Shown: positions 8,732 through 17,256 of the stretch, one piece after another
Position numbering within the stretch: position 1 is the stretch's first letter
Layout: every line of letters begins with the position of its first letter
Source: 67-14 sp020438345
GTDB lineage: Bacteria; Actinomycetota; Thermoleophilia; Solirubrobacterales; 70-9
Length of the DNA stretch: 64,000 nucleotides
Direction of reading: 5' to 3'
Assembly (NCBI GenBank): GCA_937872475.1
Contig: CALMSY010000003.1
Coordinates: 48,010-112,009 of the forward strand
Translations under genes and position numbers: made by a program
Notes under the pieces: model-generated
What the model was told of the DNA's origin: nothing
Seen by the model: only the letters and a program-made list of their open reading frames with translations
Databases searched by the model: none

Positions 8732-9943
8732 TCAGGCCTTTGCCTGCCGGGAAGCCTCGGTCGCCTCGGCACCCTGATCGCTTCCTCGATTCCCGCGGAA
8801 AAAGTATTCGTGGGTGATCACGCCGATCAGAGCCAGCAACAGGAGACCGCCGGTGGCCAGTGCCGCAGGATGCGCAAAGTAGGCGAATACACCGATCAGA
8901 ATGCATGCCGCGGCTCCGACAATCCGCCTCCAGGGCAGGCCACCCGTCAGCTTCCAGCGAATCGGCCCGAAGGCGAGCAGATAGAGCGCCGGGCCGGACA
9001 CGACCGCGATCAGTTCAGCCGTGTGGAGGTACTCGGTCGGATGTGTGATCACGATTTCGTCGCCGACCGCGCAGAGAATTATCCCGCCGATGATCGGCAG
9101 ATGGCCGTAAGTGAAGATGTCGCGACCGACCGCCGTACGACTCTCGGCTTCGTCGAGAATCCGCTCGAAAACTGTTGACAGGTAGTTGAAATAGAGCCAC
9201 CAGAGACAGGCCGTGCTGACGAATGCGGCGGTGAATGCGAGTGCGGTGGTCAGGTTGAATTCGAGGCCCGAAGTGGTCGCACCTGTAAGGACTATCGTCT
9301 CACCGAGGGCAATGATCGTGAAGAGCTGGAAACGTTCGGTGAAATGCCCGCTACCGAGATTCCATGTCTCGAGGCCGACCCGCTTGAGCCAGGGCACGTA
9401 GTAGAGGACCAGTGGGGCAACGTATTCGATCGTCAGGGCAATCAGCCAGATGTAGATCCGTGCGTCACCCTCGGCCAGAGCCCCTCCGATCCAGAATGGC
9501 GCCGAGAAACAGAACCAGGTGAGGATATGCGCCGAGCGACCGCGTTCGAGCGTGCCGGGACCAGCGGCACCGAAGGTCAGAAAGCCCTGGCGGAAAAGCT
9601 GGATGAACACGTAAGGAATCGCGAAAAGCAGCCCCTTGTCCCCGAATGCCTCGGGAATGGCAACCGCCATCAGCAGGCTCGCCAGCATGATCGTCAGCAA
9701 CACGAAGCGAACCGGCATCCGGTCCGGGTCGAGCTCGTTGGTCGCCCAGACCGTGTATTGCCAGGCACTCCAGACGACCATGAAAATCATGGTTGATTCA
9801 AGCGCACCCTTCCAGGTCAGATGCTCAAGCAGGAGATGCGAAACCTGGGTGATCGCGAAGACAAAAACCAGATCGAAGAAAAGCTCCAGGGTCGAGGCAC
9901 CATAGGCCTCATCCTGATTCCGGCGGGTCGAGATTCTTCCCAT
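8732..9943 (-). CDS. ltrA: LtrA-family low-temperature-requirement membrane protein
   Basis: 403 residues starting at the ATG at 9943 (MGRISTRRNQDEAYGAS). The open frame runs further upstream to 10669, but that part lies opposite the ThpR gene and is not LtrA-like. The family signature TLELFFDLVFVFAITQVSHL is at the N-terminus, followed by LEGT-style helices, ERFQLFTIIALGETIV and FERILDEAESRTAVGRDIFTY. About 11 membrane helices are present. LtrA was first linked to growth of Listeria at low temperature; its biochemical role is not known. The gene is divergent from thpR with 123 bp between the starts. Confidence 0.9.
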   Translation of the reverse strand: MGRISTRRNQDEAYGASTLELFFDLVFVFAITQVSHLLLEHLTWKGALESTMIFMVVWSAWQYTVWATNELDPDRMPVRFVLLTIMLASLLMAVAIPEAFGDKGLLFAIPYVFIQLFRQGFLTFGAAGPGTLERGRSAHILTWFCFSAPFWIGGALAEGDARIYIWLIALTIEYVAPLVLYYVPWLKRVGLETWNLGSGHFTERFQLFTIIALGETIVLTGATTSGLEFNLTTALAFTAAFVSTACLWWLYFNYLSTVFERILDEAESRTAVGRDIFTYGHLPIIGGIILCAVGDEIVITHPTEYLHTAELIAVVSGPALYLLAFGPIRWKLTGGLPWRRIVGAAACILIGVFAYFAHPAALATGGLLLLALIGVITHEYFFRGNRGSDQGAEATEASRQAKA

Positions 9944-10066
9944 CTGCGGGACCCTACCGGCAATATGACCGCTGTCGTTACCTTCGAACCGGGATCGTCC
10001 GTTGCGGGCGAGAGATGTTTCGAAGCCAACCGGGAGGGGACGAGTCCAACCGCTAACCTGAACCCG

Positions 10067-10645
10067 GTGAGTGGCCGCAGCCGGGCAAAGCAGGGTCAGC
10101 GGGTCTTTGTGGCACTTGATCCACCGATAAGCCTGAGAGCCGAGGTAGAGGCGTGGGCGAGGCATGTCGCGCGAAGCACCACCGGACTTCGAGTCGTACC
10201 GGCGAGAAACCTGCATGTCACGCTCGCCTTCCTTGGTGACCGGTCCGGATCCGAGATTGACCTGATCACCGAAGCGGTCCGGGAATGCGCAACCGACACG
10301 GGTGGGCTCTCCCTGGGCGCTCCGCTCTGGCTGCCGCGTCGCCGGCCCCGCAGCCTTACCCTGGAGATCCACGATGACCGGGGTGAATTGTCTGATCAGC
10401 AGGCAACCCTGGCCCGACGCCTGCGGGAGGAACTCGGCTGGGATGAAGGCCGTCCCTACCGCCCCCATCTGACAGCAGCACGAACGAGCCGGAGCTTTGA
10501 GGCCGGCGGTTTGAGACTGCCCGTGAGTCCTTCCTTCGGCTTTGAAGCCGAGTCGGTCAGCCTGTACCGCTCGCATCTCGGACCGGATGGTGCCGAGTAC
10601 GAAGCTCTTGTGAAGGTCCCGCTCGGCCCGGGCGCGGGCTGGTAA
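10067..10645 (+). CDS. thpR: RNA 2',3'-cyclic phosphodiesterase (2H family, ThpR)
   Basis: 192 residues from a GTG at 10067, matching the usual length of about 180-190. The frame is open further upstream without homology. Two H-x-T/S-x motifs define the 2H phosphoesterase site: NLHVTLAFLGDRSG and YRPHLTAARTSR. The family-typical RVFVALDPP start and FEAESVSLYRSHLGPDGAEY are also present. Bacterial ThpR (formerly LigT, 2'-5' RNA ligase) opens 2',3'-cyclic phosphate RNA ends to 2'-phosphates. No strong ribosome site is seen, so the exact start is less certain than the identity. Confidence 0.9.
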   Translation: MSGRSRAKQGQRVFVALDPPISLRAEVEAWARHVARSTTGLRVVPARNLHVTLAFLGDRSGSEIDLITEAVRECATDTGGLSLGAPLWLPRRRPRSLTLEIHDDRGELSDQQATLARRLREELGWDEGRPYRPHLTAARTSRSFEAGGLRLPVSPSFGFEAESVSLYRSHLGPDGAEYEALVKVPLGPGAGW

Positions 10646-10669
10646 AACCCGACCGGAACCTCCCGGCAC

Positions 10670-10695
10670 CCTTCCGGACTACTTGACCCGGAAGG
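10670..10695 (-). terminator. Stop-codon-spanning hairpin, possible terminator between convergent genes
   Basis: CCTTCCGG at 10670-10677 pairs with CCGGAAGG at 10688-10695 around a 10-base loop that contains the stop codon of the 10679-12376 gene. The same stem sits over the stop of its paralogue at 16728-16753. No U-run follows, so termination is uncertain; the thpR gene converges here. Confidence 0.4.
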
Positions 10696-12376
10696 CACCC
10701 CGCATCAGAGGATGGACCCGGCAGAAGAACGTGTACGTGCCCTTCGGCAGATCCCCGGGGGTTTCCCACCAGGTGCGATCCACGGTCGGAGCCTTGTTCG
10801 GACCCGGCAACGTGCCCATCTGACCCGATTCGAACTGGAACTCGCCATCAGCGATCGGGTAGGCGATACCGGTTGACTTGTTACAGGGGGCTTTGCATGA
10901 GGTCAGTGAATGCCAGACTTCGTTTTGCAGGTCGTAGTCGGAGAGCTGGAATTTGATGCTCTGGCCCTTCGGCACAACCGGCGGACGGCCGCTCGCACCT
11001 GGCAGGCGGAAATCCGCGCCCTGGTAGAAGTAGTCGCTGATCGTCAAGGGGTTCCCGCTGTAGGCAACGCCGTCCGGAAGACTCGTCGCATCGGGACCCA
11101 CAAGCGGCAACTTGCCGCCGTGATCATCGTTTTCCGGGTAGTGCCCATGTATGAGAATGCCCGGATAGTCGACCTTCCTTTTGTACGGGTCGTTTCCGGT
11201 CTGGCCCTCCGCCATGTAGGCAACCATGATCCCCATCGATTCCGGCCAGGAGGCGATCTTTGTTTCATAGGTGGTGGTTGTTGAAAGGACATCGCCCTTC
11301 TTCACCTCGACCATCCAGTCGTCCCGGGTTCCAAGCATCGCCATGTCCCACGAAACCGGGCCGGCCGGTTCGAAGTAATGAGCTTTGGAACGGAAGAGGT
11401 GGACCTTGTTGCCCTCGACATCCGGTTGACGGTCCAGGCAGGACTGGTACCGCTTGCGGGCTTTGGCCTTTCGCTTGGCGAGCTTGCGGTTGCGTTTGAG
11501 CGCCTTGCGCCGGGCTTCGCCCTTCCTGCCTCGAAGCTTGACCGGCTTTTGTTTCAACACCGGTGGCCTGACACATTTCGGACCGGCGTACTTTGCCCCG
11601 TCACGCTCCAAGTAAAGGTCGGTGTAGAGGCCACCGGTATGGACATGACCGGCGGTCGCCACCAGGACACCATCCCGGTCAACCGTCCACTTGTTCTTTT
11701 CGACCCCGGACGGATACGGATTCCCGGCATCGTCCGGGTAGGTGAACTTTCCGTCCTTGCCTCCACTGTCGCGAAAAACATCGAATACCGGGTAGATGCC
11801 ACCGTTCTCGACATCCATCCAGATCGGCGTGACGGCCTTCATGCCTTCAGCTGCCGGGGTTCCGGCCGGAATGAAGTCAACCGTGTAAGTCGCGTAGAGC
11901 TTCATCGGCTGCGGGGTCAGGTTGTGGATCATGTGGTTGAGCAGCCATGTGTCCGAGGCCTTGTACTGGTACCCGAAACCCTGCGGAAACGAGGTGATCG
12001 TCTTTTCTTCACCGGTTGCGTAGAAGCGTTCGAAACTCCCGGTTGTCGCATCTTTGCGCGAGAGGTTCAGCCACACCCCGTGGTGGAACATGACCTTGCT
12101 CGACAGCGGCACCGACCCGTCCTCGTTGACCAGGTCGGGCTTCAGCCGGGTCAGCCAGCCATCGACTGCAGGCTTCTCGGCCCCGAAGAGCGGCCGGTAG
12201 GCGATGCGGTTCTGACCGGGAGTCACATCGATCGGACCGATCCGGTAGGTGATCCTCTGGACACCATCATCCAGGTACCGGACCGAACTGGAGGGGAGTT
12301 CGGCCGAAGCGGACGCCGGACCAAACAGTGCCGCGCCAACAAGCAGGAGAGCGAACGTAAACCTGCGGAAGCTCAT
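10679..12376 (-). CDS. Secreted multi-His protein with C-terminal type-1 copper (amicyanin-like) domain
   Basis: 565 residues with a signal peptide (MSFRRFTFALLLVGAALFGP, ASA-EL). The C-terminal 100 residues form a cupredoxin: His489 in EVWHSLTSCKAPC, then Cys552, His555 and Met558 in FFCRVHPLMRGAFRVK. This matches the C-x2-H-x2-M loop of amicyanin. The larger N-terminal part has clustered His motifs (VMFHHGVWLN, NHMIHNLTPQPM, TAGHVHTGGLYTDL, HGHYPENDDHGG) that could bind further metal. A Lys/Arg-rich insert of about 45 residues splits it. The gene starts 4 bp after the stop of the small cupredoxin gene, so the two are likely one operon. A paralogue lies at 14849. Function unknown; electron transfer or a copper oxidase/monooxygenase role is possible. 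Confidence 0.85.
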   Translation of the reverse strand: MSFRRFTFALLLVGAALFGPASASAELPSSSVRYLDDGVQRITYRIGPIDVTPGQNRIAYRPLFGAEKPAVDGWLTRLKPDLVNEDGSVPLSSKVMFHHGVWLNLSRKDATTGSFERFYATGEEKTITSFPQGFGYQYKASDTWLLNHMIHNLTPQPMKLYATYTVDFIPAGTPAAEGMKAVTPIWMDVENGGIYPVFDVFRDSGGKDGKFTYPDDAGNPYPSGVEKNKWTVDRDGVLVATAGHVHTGGLYTDLYLERDGAKYAGPKCVRPPVLKQKPVKLRGRKGEARRKALKRNRKLAKRKAKARKRYQSCLDRQPDVEGNKVHLFRSKAHYFEPAGPVSWDMAMLGTRDDWMVEVKKGDVLSTTTTYETKIASWPESMGIMVAYMAEGQTGNDPYKRKVDYPGILIHGHYPENDDHGGKLPLVGPDATSLPDGVAYSGNPLTISDYFYQGADFRLPGASGRPPVVPKGQSIKFQLSDYDLQNEVWHSLTSCKAPCNKSTGIAYPIADGEFQFESGQMGTLPGPNKAPTVDRTWWETPGDLPKGTYTFFCRVHPLMRGAFRVK

Positions 12377-12380
12377 TGCC

Positions 12381-13061
12381 CTACTTCACCTTGCGGATAG
12401 CGCTGGCCGGCTTGCCGAACGGAGCAAGAGCCCTGATTGTTATCGACACAGACTTGCCGTTGCGGATCGCCTTGCGACCGGCATTGGTCAACCGAAGCGA
12501 GTAAGTCGCGGACTTGCCGGCACCGAGACTGATTTTTTCCTTGCTTCCGAGCTTGGTTTTGCCCTTGCTCGCGGTGACAGTCGCCCCGGTCACTGCGGTC
12601 ACTGCGGTCACTTTGACCTTCAGAGAACCGCGCTTGCGGATTGTCTTCAGTTTCTGGTTCTCGAGCTTCGCCCTGAGTGAAGGACGCGGTTTCGCCTTGC
12701 CGCTACTGCCGTCGATTACCAGTTCGCCGGACATCGAGGTTCCGTGAAGATTGCAGAAGAACGGGTAACTGCCCGCCGCCAGGTATTCGGTCCCCGCAAC
12801 AGGGGTGACTTCCCCGCCGACGATCGGCTCGGAGAAAAAGAGCGGATTGCCGTCCGGTCCGGCCTCGGTTGACGTGACGTCATGCGGTGTGACTTCGGCC
12901 GCGTTCCGGAATTGCGCGGTCTCGCCCAGGCCCTGGATCAGCGGTCCGGGCTGAAACAGGCAGCAGGTCGGATCAGCAACGATCGTTGTCGCTGAATTTG
13001 CCGGTGCCGTCAGTCCCAGAAAAACAGCCAGACAGGCAGCCGCAGCCAGAGTAATCTTCAT
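12381..13061 (-). CDS. Secreted plastocyanin-like cupredoxin with Lys-rich C-terminal domain
   Basis: 226 residues from the ATG at 13061, with GGGAGGG 6 bases upstream. The in-frame ATG at 13085 lacks such a site. A signal peptide (MKITLAAAACLAVFLGLTAP) ends near NSA-TT. The copper ligands are visible: His60 (VTPHDVTS), Cys103, His106 and Met110 in FFCNLHGTSM. An additional Cys pair is at 33-34. After residue about 120 the protein changes to a basic, beta-rich domain (LKVKVTAVTAVTGA ... SVSITIRAL) of a kind often attached to secreted proteins in this group, perhaps cell-wall binding. It is the first gene of a two-gene unit with the large cupredoxin protein. Probably an extracytoplasmic electron carrier. 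Confidence 0.88.
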   Translation of the reverse strand: MKITLAAAACLAVFLGLTAPANSATTIVADPTCCLFQPGPLIQGLGETAQFRNAAEVTPHDVTSTEAGPDGNPLFFSEPIVGGEVTPVAGTEYLAAGSYPFFCNLHGTSMSGELVIDGSSGKAKPRPSLRAKLENQKLKTIRKRGSLKVKVTAVTAVTGATVTASKGKTKLGSKEKISLGAGKSATYSLRLTNAGRKAIRNGKSVSITIRALAPFGKPASAIRKVK

Positions 13062-13188
13062 TCGAGTCCCTCCCATCTGCCGCATTGTGACGCATATCAG
13101 CTATTTCTGCACGGATTCCCGGACCGGCGTCCGCCACCGGATCCGCAAGGTGCGGTCGCCCCGGTCGCCGATGTGACATTTTTCGGGA

Positions 13189-14763
13189 ATGTCGCAACCT
13201 GCCGAAGACCGACCTGACCTCACCGAGCTGCGCCTGCGCCGTGACTTGACCCGGGACGAGGCCCGGCCCGAAGCTGTCAGCCGCCGGCATGATGCCGGGG
13301 GCCGTACCGCCCGTGAAAACGTGAGCGACCTTGTCGACGAAGGCAGCTTCGTGGAGTACGGACGATTCGGCATCGCCGCGCAGCGTGGACGGGCGGAGAT
13401 CGAAGACCTGATTGCGCGGACCCCGGCCGACGGCCTGATCGGCGGAACAGCATCGATCAACGGGGACCTTTTCAGCGAGCGGGCACGCTGCGCCGTCATC
13501 TCCTACGACTACACGGTCCTGGCCGGCACCCAGGGAGCGATCGGGCACCTGAAGAAGGACCGCTTGTTCGAGCTGATCGAAAGAATGAAGCTACCGACGG
13601 TGTTTTTCGCCGAAGGAGGCGGCGGACGGCCCGGAGACACCGACTTCCCGGTGGTCTCTGCGCTTCATGTGCGGGCCTTCGCGCTCTGGGCGAAGCTCTC
13701 CGGGCTGGTCCCGCGAGTGGCCATAGTCAAAGGGCGTTGCTTCGCGGGCAATGCGGTGATCGCCGGCTGCGCGGATCTGATCGTGGCAACCGAGGATTCC
13801 TCGCTCGGTATGGGCGGCCCGGCGATGATTTCCGGTGGTGGCCTGGGCGACGTGGACGCTGACGAGGTCGGACCGGTTTCAGTCCAGGAACCGAACGGGG
13901 TACTTGATGTCGTGGTCAGTGACGAACGGGAGGCTGTCGCGGTCGCGAAGAAGCTGATCGGGTACTTCCAGGGTCACGTCGCCTGGAAAGACTCCGAGGA
14001 ACCGGACCAGCTTCCGCTCCGAGAGATGGTGCCGGAACGTGAACGGCGGGCGTTCGATGTGCGACCGGTAATCGAAACTCTTGCCGACCCTGGTTCGGTC
14101 ACCTTCCTGAGGGAGAAGTTTGCCCCCGAGATGGTCACGGCCCTGGCCCGGATCAAGGGGCGGCCGGTCGGGGTGATCGCCAATGATTCACGTCATTTAG
14201 CCGGCACGATCGCCAGCGACTCCGCGGACAAGGCAGCCCGGTTCATCCAGCTATGCGAGACCTTCGGACTCCCGGTGATCTCGCTGATCGACACCCCCGG
14301 TTTTATGGTCGGTCCGAAGCATGAGGAGACTGCGCTGGTCCGCCACTCCTCCCGGCTACTGGTTGCCGGCGCAGCGTTGACGGTGCCACTTGTCTCGGTG
14401 GTATTGAGGAGGGCTTACGGGCTCGGCGCCCAGGCGATGGTCGGGGGCAGCCTTCACGAACCGCTCCTGACGGTCGCGTGGCCGAGCGCGCACCTTGGGC
14501 CGATGGGCCTGGAAGGTGCGGTGCGGCTGGCACTCCGCAAGGACCTCGAGGAGATCGAAGACGAAAAAGAGCGCGAGGCCCTGGTCCGGAAGCTGACCGG
14601 AAAGGCAGAAGAGAACGCCCGGGCACTGAACGCTGCCCAGCTTTTCGAAATCGACGACGTGATCGACCCGGCCGATACCCGGAAGCTGATCGCCGCCACC
14701 CTCGAAGCTTCGCCGTCGCGCGTCGCGGAGCCGCGGTTGAACCGTTTCGTCGACACCTGGTGA
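13189..14763 (+). CDS. Acyl-CoA carboxylase carboxyltransferase (beta) subunit
   Basis: 524 residues, the full length of the PccB/AccD-type carboxyltransferase, with both crotonase-like halves. N-terminal: ARENVSDLVDEGSFVEYG, GGTASINGDLF, VISYDYTVLAGTQGAIGH, and FAEGGGGRPGDTDF. C-terminal: GRPVGVIANDSRHLAGTIAS, ADKAARFIQLCETFGLPVIS, DTPGFMVGP and RRAYGLGAQAMVGG. It transfers CO2 from carboxybiotin to an acyl-CoA (acetyl, propionyl or longer). No biotin carboxylase or biotin carrier gene lies nearby, so the partner subunit is encoded elsewhere. The N-terminal half resembles carboxyltransferases of fused or unusual acyl-CoA carboxylases, and substrate preference cannot be read. It is flanked by copper-protein genes with no obvious link. 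Confidence 0.9.
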   Translation: MSQPAEDRPDLTELRLRRDLTRDEARPEAVSRRHDAGGRTARENVSDLVDEGSFVEYGRFGIAAQRGRAEIEDLIARTPADGLIGGTASINGDLFSERARCAVISYDYTVLAGTQGAIGHLKKDRLFELIERMKLPTVFFAEGGGGRPGDTDFPVVSALHVRAFALWAKLSGLVPRVAIVKGRCFAGNAVIAGCADLIVATEDSSLGMGGPAMISGGGLGDVDADEVGPVSVQEPNGVLDVVVSDEREAVAVAKKLIGYFQGHVAWKDSEEPDQLPLREMVPERERRAFDVRPVIETLADPGSVTFLREKFAPEMVTALARIKGRPVGVIANDSRHLAGTIASDSADKAARFIQLCETFGLPVISLIDTPGFMVGPKHEETALVRHSSRLLVAGAALTVPLVSVVLRRAYGLGAQAMVGGSLHEPLLTVAWPSAHLGPMGLEGAVRLALRKDLEEIEDEKEREALVRKLTGKAEENARALNAAQLFEIDDVIDPADTRKLIAATLEASPSRVAEPRLNRFVDTW

Positions 14764-14848
14764 GCAAGAAAGTTCCTGGCAGAAACCGAAACCGGCCCGC
14801 CTCGAGCCGGTTCCTGGGGTAACGTGTTCTTATTCGTGTCACCGGGAA

Positions 14849-16744
14849 GTGGGGAGAGTGATCAGCATCAGGAGTTCTGAACTGTTTGGCATGCGTCGGC
14901 TCGCAGCCGTCGCGAGTGCCTTCGTTGTTTTCGCACTTGCTCTGGCCGTACTGGCCAGCGAAGTCCGCGCGCAGGTCGTGCGTACGGAAGCCTTGCCTGG
15001 CGGCGTGCAGAGAACCACTTACCGGCTCGGTCCGGTTGCTGTCACACCCGGGCAGAACCGGATTGCTTTCCGGCCGATCGACGGAGCTTCACGACCGGCG
15101 GTGAATGGCTGGATCTCGCGGATCAAGCCTGACCTGGTCAACCTGGACGGCAGCGTTCCAAAATCAAGCCAGGTCATGTTCCACCACGGTGTCTGGATGA
15201 ACAACACGACCGGTGAACTCTTCTACGCGACCGGTGAAGAGAAGACCATCCTCGAGTTGCCCCAGGGTTTCGGGTACCGATACCGCACCAATGACGTGTG
15301 GGTCCTCAACGACATGATCCACAACCTGACTCCGCAGCCGATGAACCTGTACTTCGAGTACACGCTGGACTTCATCCCCAACACTGCTCCCGAGGCCGCG
15401 AGCATCGTCCGCTCACAGCCAATCTGGATGGACGTCCAGACCGGGATCTATCCGGTTTTCGATGTGTGGCGTGACAGCGGCGGAGCCGACGGCGAGTTCA
15501 CCTATCCCGCGGATGATCCGAACGCTTATCCGCCAGGAGTCCAGAAGAACGTGAAGACGGTCCCAAGTGACGGGATGCTGATCGCAACGACGGGCCATGT
15601 CCATACCGGCGGGTTGTCGACCAACCTTTACCTGCGCCGCGACGGCGCCGGGTACGCCGGCCCGATCTGCCCGGACCGGATTTCCTATGACGCCCAGCTG
15701 GCGCCGCTGCGTAGCAGCCACCAGAGTTTCGTCTCGAAGATCAACGGCCTGAAAAAGGCCAACAAGAAGAAGTCCGGCGCCCAGAAGAAAATCGTCCGGA
15801 CGATGAAGAAACGCAAGAACAAGGCGAAGGCAAAGCGCCAGATCCGCAAGCTGAAACGCCAGAAGAAATCAAACTCGAAGCGAATCACCAAGCTGAACCG
15901 GAAGAAAGTCGCCAACAAGACCGAACTCGACCGGGTTGAGGCCCTGGACGCGGCGGAACGACAGAAGGACGCCGCCTGTCGTGCCACTCAGCCGCAGGTT
16001 GACGATGGCAACCGGGTGCATCTCTTCAACTCGAAGGCCGAGTATTTCGATCCCCGCGGGCCGATTTCCTGGGACATGGCAATGTTCTCTACCGACAGCG
16101 CCTGGCGGGTTCGGGTCAAGCAGGGTGACAGGCTGGAACTCCAGACCACCTACGAGACGAAAATCGCATCCTGGCCAGAGTCAATGGGCATCAATGTCGT
16201 CTATTGGGTTCGTGACGCCCAGCTCGCTGAAGCCTCGAATGCCCCGAATCCCTATGAGACCAGGGTCGACACCGAAGGTGTCCTCAACCACGGCCACCTG
16301 CCCGAAAATGAGGATTACGGAGGAGAGTTGCCGGTAGTCGGACCGGATCCGACCACGCTTCCCGACGGCCAGCAGTCCGGTGGCCCGTTCACGATCGCCG
16401 ATTACTTCTACAACGGGGCCGATTTCCGTCTGCCTGGAGCACTTGGCCGACCCCCGGTGGTCAATCAGGGGCAGTCATTCACCTTCAAACTGTCGGAGTT
16501 CGACATCCAGAACGAGGTCTGGCATTCACTGACCTCCTGCAAAGCCCCCTGCAACAAGTCGACCGGTATCTCCTATCCGATCCCGGACGGCGAGTTCCAG
16601 TTCGAATCAGGCCAGATGGGCCCGGGTGTGCCACCCACGGTCGGTTACACCCAGTGGTCAACACCGAACACCCTGCCGAAGGGGACTTACACGTTCTTCT
16701 GCCGCATTCACCCGCTGATGCGCGGTGCCTTCCGGGTCAAGTAG
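14849..16744 (+). CDS. Secreted multi-His protein with amicyanin-like copper domain (paralogue of 10679-12376)
   Basis: Up to 631 residues from the GTG at 14849; a GTG at 14858 and an ATG at 14891 (MRRLAAVASAFVVFALALAV) are also possible starts, the last giving the best signal peptide. It aligns along its whole length with the 565-residue protein: shared VMFHHGVWMN, MIHNLTPQPMNLY, TTGHVHTGGLSTNLY, TTYETKIASWPESMGI, HGHLPENEDYGG and EVWHSLTSCKAPC. It ends with the same copper loop: Cys618, His621 and Met624 in FFCRIHPLMRGAFRVK. A Lys-rich coiled-coil-like insert (residues about 285-385) is longer than in the paralogue. It is divergent in orientation from it. Likely an extracellular copper protein of unknown reaction. 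Confidence 0.85.
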   Translation: MGRVISIRSSELFGMRRLAAVASAFVVFALALAVLASEVRAQVVRTEALPGGVQRTTYRLGPVAVTPGQNRIAFRPIDGASRPAVNGWISRIKPDLVNLDGSVPKSSQVMFHHGVWMNNTTGELFYATGEEKTILELPQGFGYRYRTNDVWVLNDMIHNLTPQPMNLYFEYTLDFIPNTAPEAASIVRSQPIWMDVQTGIYPVFDVWRDSGGADGEFTYPADDPNAYPPGVQKNVKTVPSDGMLIATTGHVHTGGLSTNLYLRRDGAGYAGPICPDRISYDAQLAPLRSSHQSFVSKINGLKKANKKKSGAQKKIVRTMKKRKNKAKAKRQIRKLKRQKKSNSKRITKLNRKKVANKTELDRVEALDAAERQKDAACRATQPQVDDGNRVHLFNSKAEYFDPRGPISWDMAMFSTDSAWRVRVKQGDRLELQTTYETKIASWPESMGINVVYWVRDAQLAEASNAPNPYETRVDTEGVLNHGHLPENEDYGGELPVVGPDPTTLPDGQQSGGPFTIADYFYNGADFRLPGALGRPPVVNQGQSFTFKLSEFDIQNEVWHSLTSCKAPCNKSTGISYPIPDGEFQFESGQMGPGVPPTVGYTQWSTPNTLPKGTYTFFCRIHPLMRGAFRVK

Positions 16745-16753
16745 CCCGGAAGG
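16728..16753 (+). terminator. Stop-codon-spanning hairpin after the copper protein gene
   Basis: CCTTCCGGG (16728-16736) pairs with CCCGGAAGG (16745-16753) around an 8-base loop containing the stop codon TAG. The same structure is conserved at the end of the paralogous gene (10670-10695). There is no clear T-run, so it may be a bidirectional or RNA-stabilising hairpin between convergent genes. Confidence 0.4.
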
Positions 16754-16758
16754 TCCGC

Positions 16759-17256
16759 TCAGCGGAGAATTTCAACCAGCAGGATCCACGCGTTCATGAC
16801 CCCGGCGACGATCGCGCCGAGCATGCCCGCGAACACCCAGTACATAGCGGCATCGCTGCCGGCGATCAGGAGGATCGCACCGACCAGGTAGGGAACTGTC
16901 CCGAAGAGAGGCAGGACCACCCGTGACGGGTAGCGAGCCGCACTCCCACCCGTTCCCGGCAGGCTCTTTCGGACGAGGGCAGCGATGGCCGCCGACCAGA
17001 TCACAGACTGGACGAGCAGTTCGATCCCGAATGCGTGATCGCTCTGTTCGGGAATCAGCCCGAACATCGATACGACCAGCACCCCGCCCAGCAGAAGCAG
17101 GGTGACCATGCCCAGGTTCGGCACTCCGTCGAGGTGAAGGATCTTCTCGATGTTGATCGAGATCGCGACGAAGACAAGTCCGGCGAGCGCCGCCGATGCT
17201 CCGGCTGTAGCGGCGAAAAAATCACCCCATGCAGCCAGGCCTGCGGCTATCGGCAT
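16759..17256 (-). CDS. Small integral membrane protein, unknown function
   Basis: 165 residues with about four or five membrane helices: AATAGASAALAGLVFVAISI, VTLLLLGGVLVVSMFGLI, GIELLVQSVIWSAAIAALV, VLPLFGTVPYLVGAILLIAG and YWVFAGMLGAIVAGVMNAW. The motif ATAGASAALAGLVFVAISINI at the start is common in a family of uncharacterised actinobacterial membrane proteins (from memory). Its start overlaps the stop of the upstream flavoprotein gene by ATGA, so the two are translationally coupled. A functional partnership, for example a membrane anchor or electron acceptor, is inferred only from this. Confidence 0.8.
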   Translation of the reverse strand: MPIAAGLAAWGDFFAATAGASAALAGLVFVAISINIEKILHLDGVPNLGMVTLLLLGGVLVVSMFGLIPEQSDHAFGIELLVQSVIWSAAIAALVRKSLPGTGGSAARYPSRVVLPLFGTVPYLVGAILLIAGSDAAMYWVFAGMLGAIVAGVMNAWILLVEILR

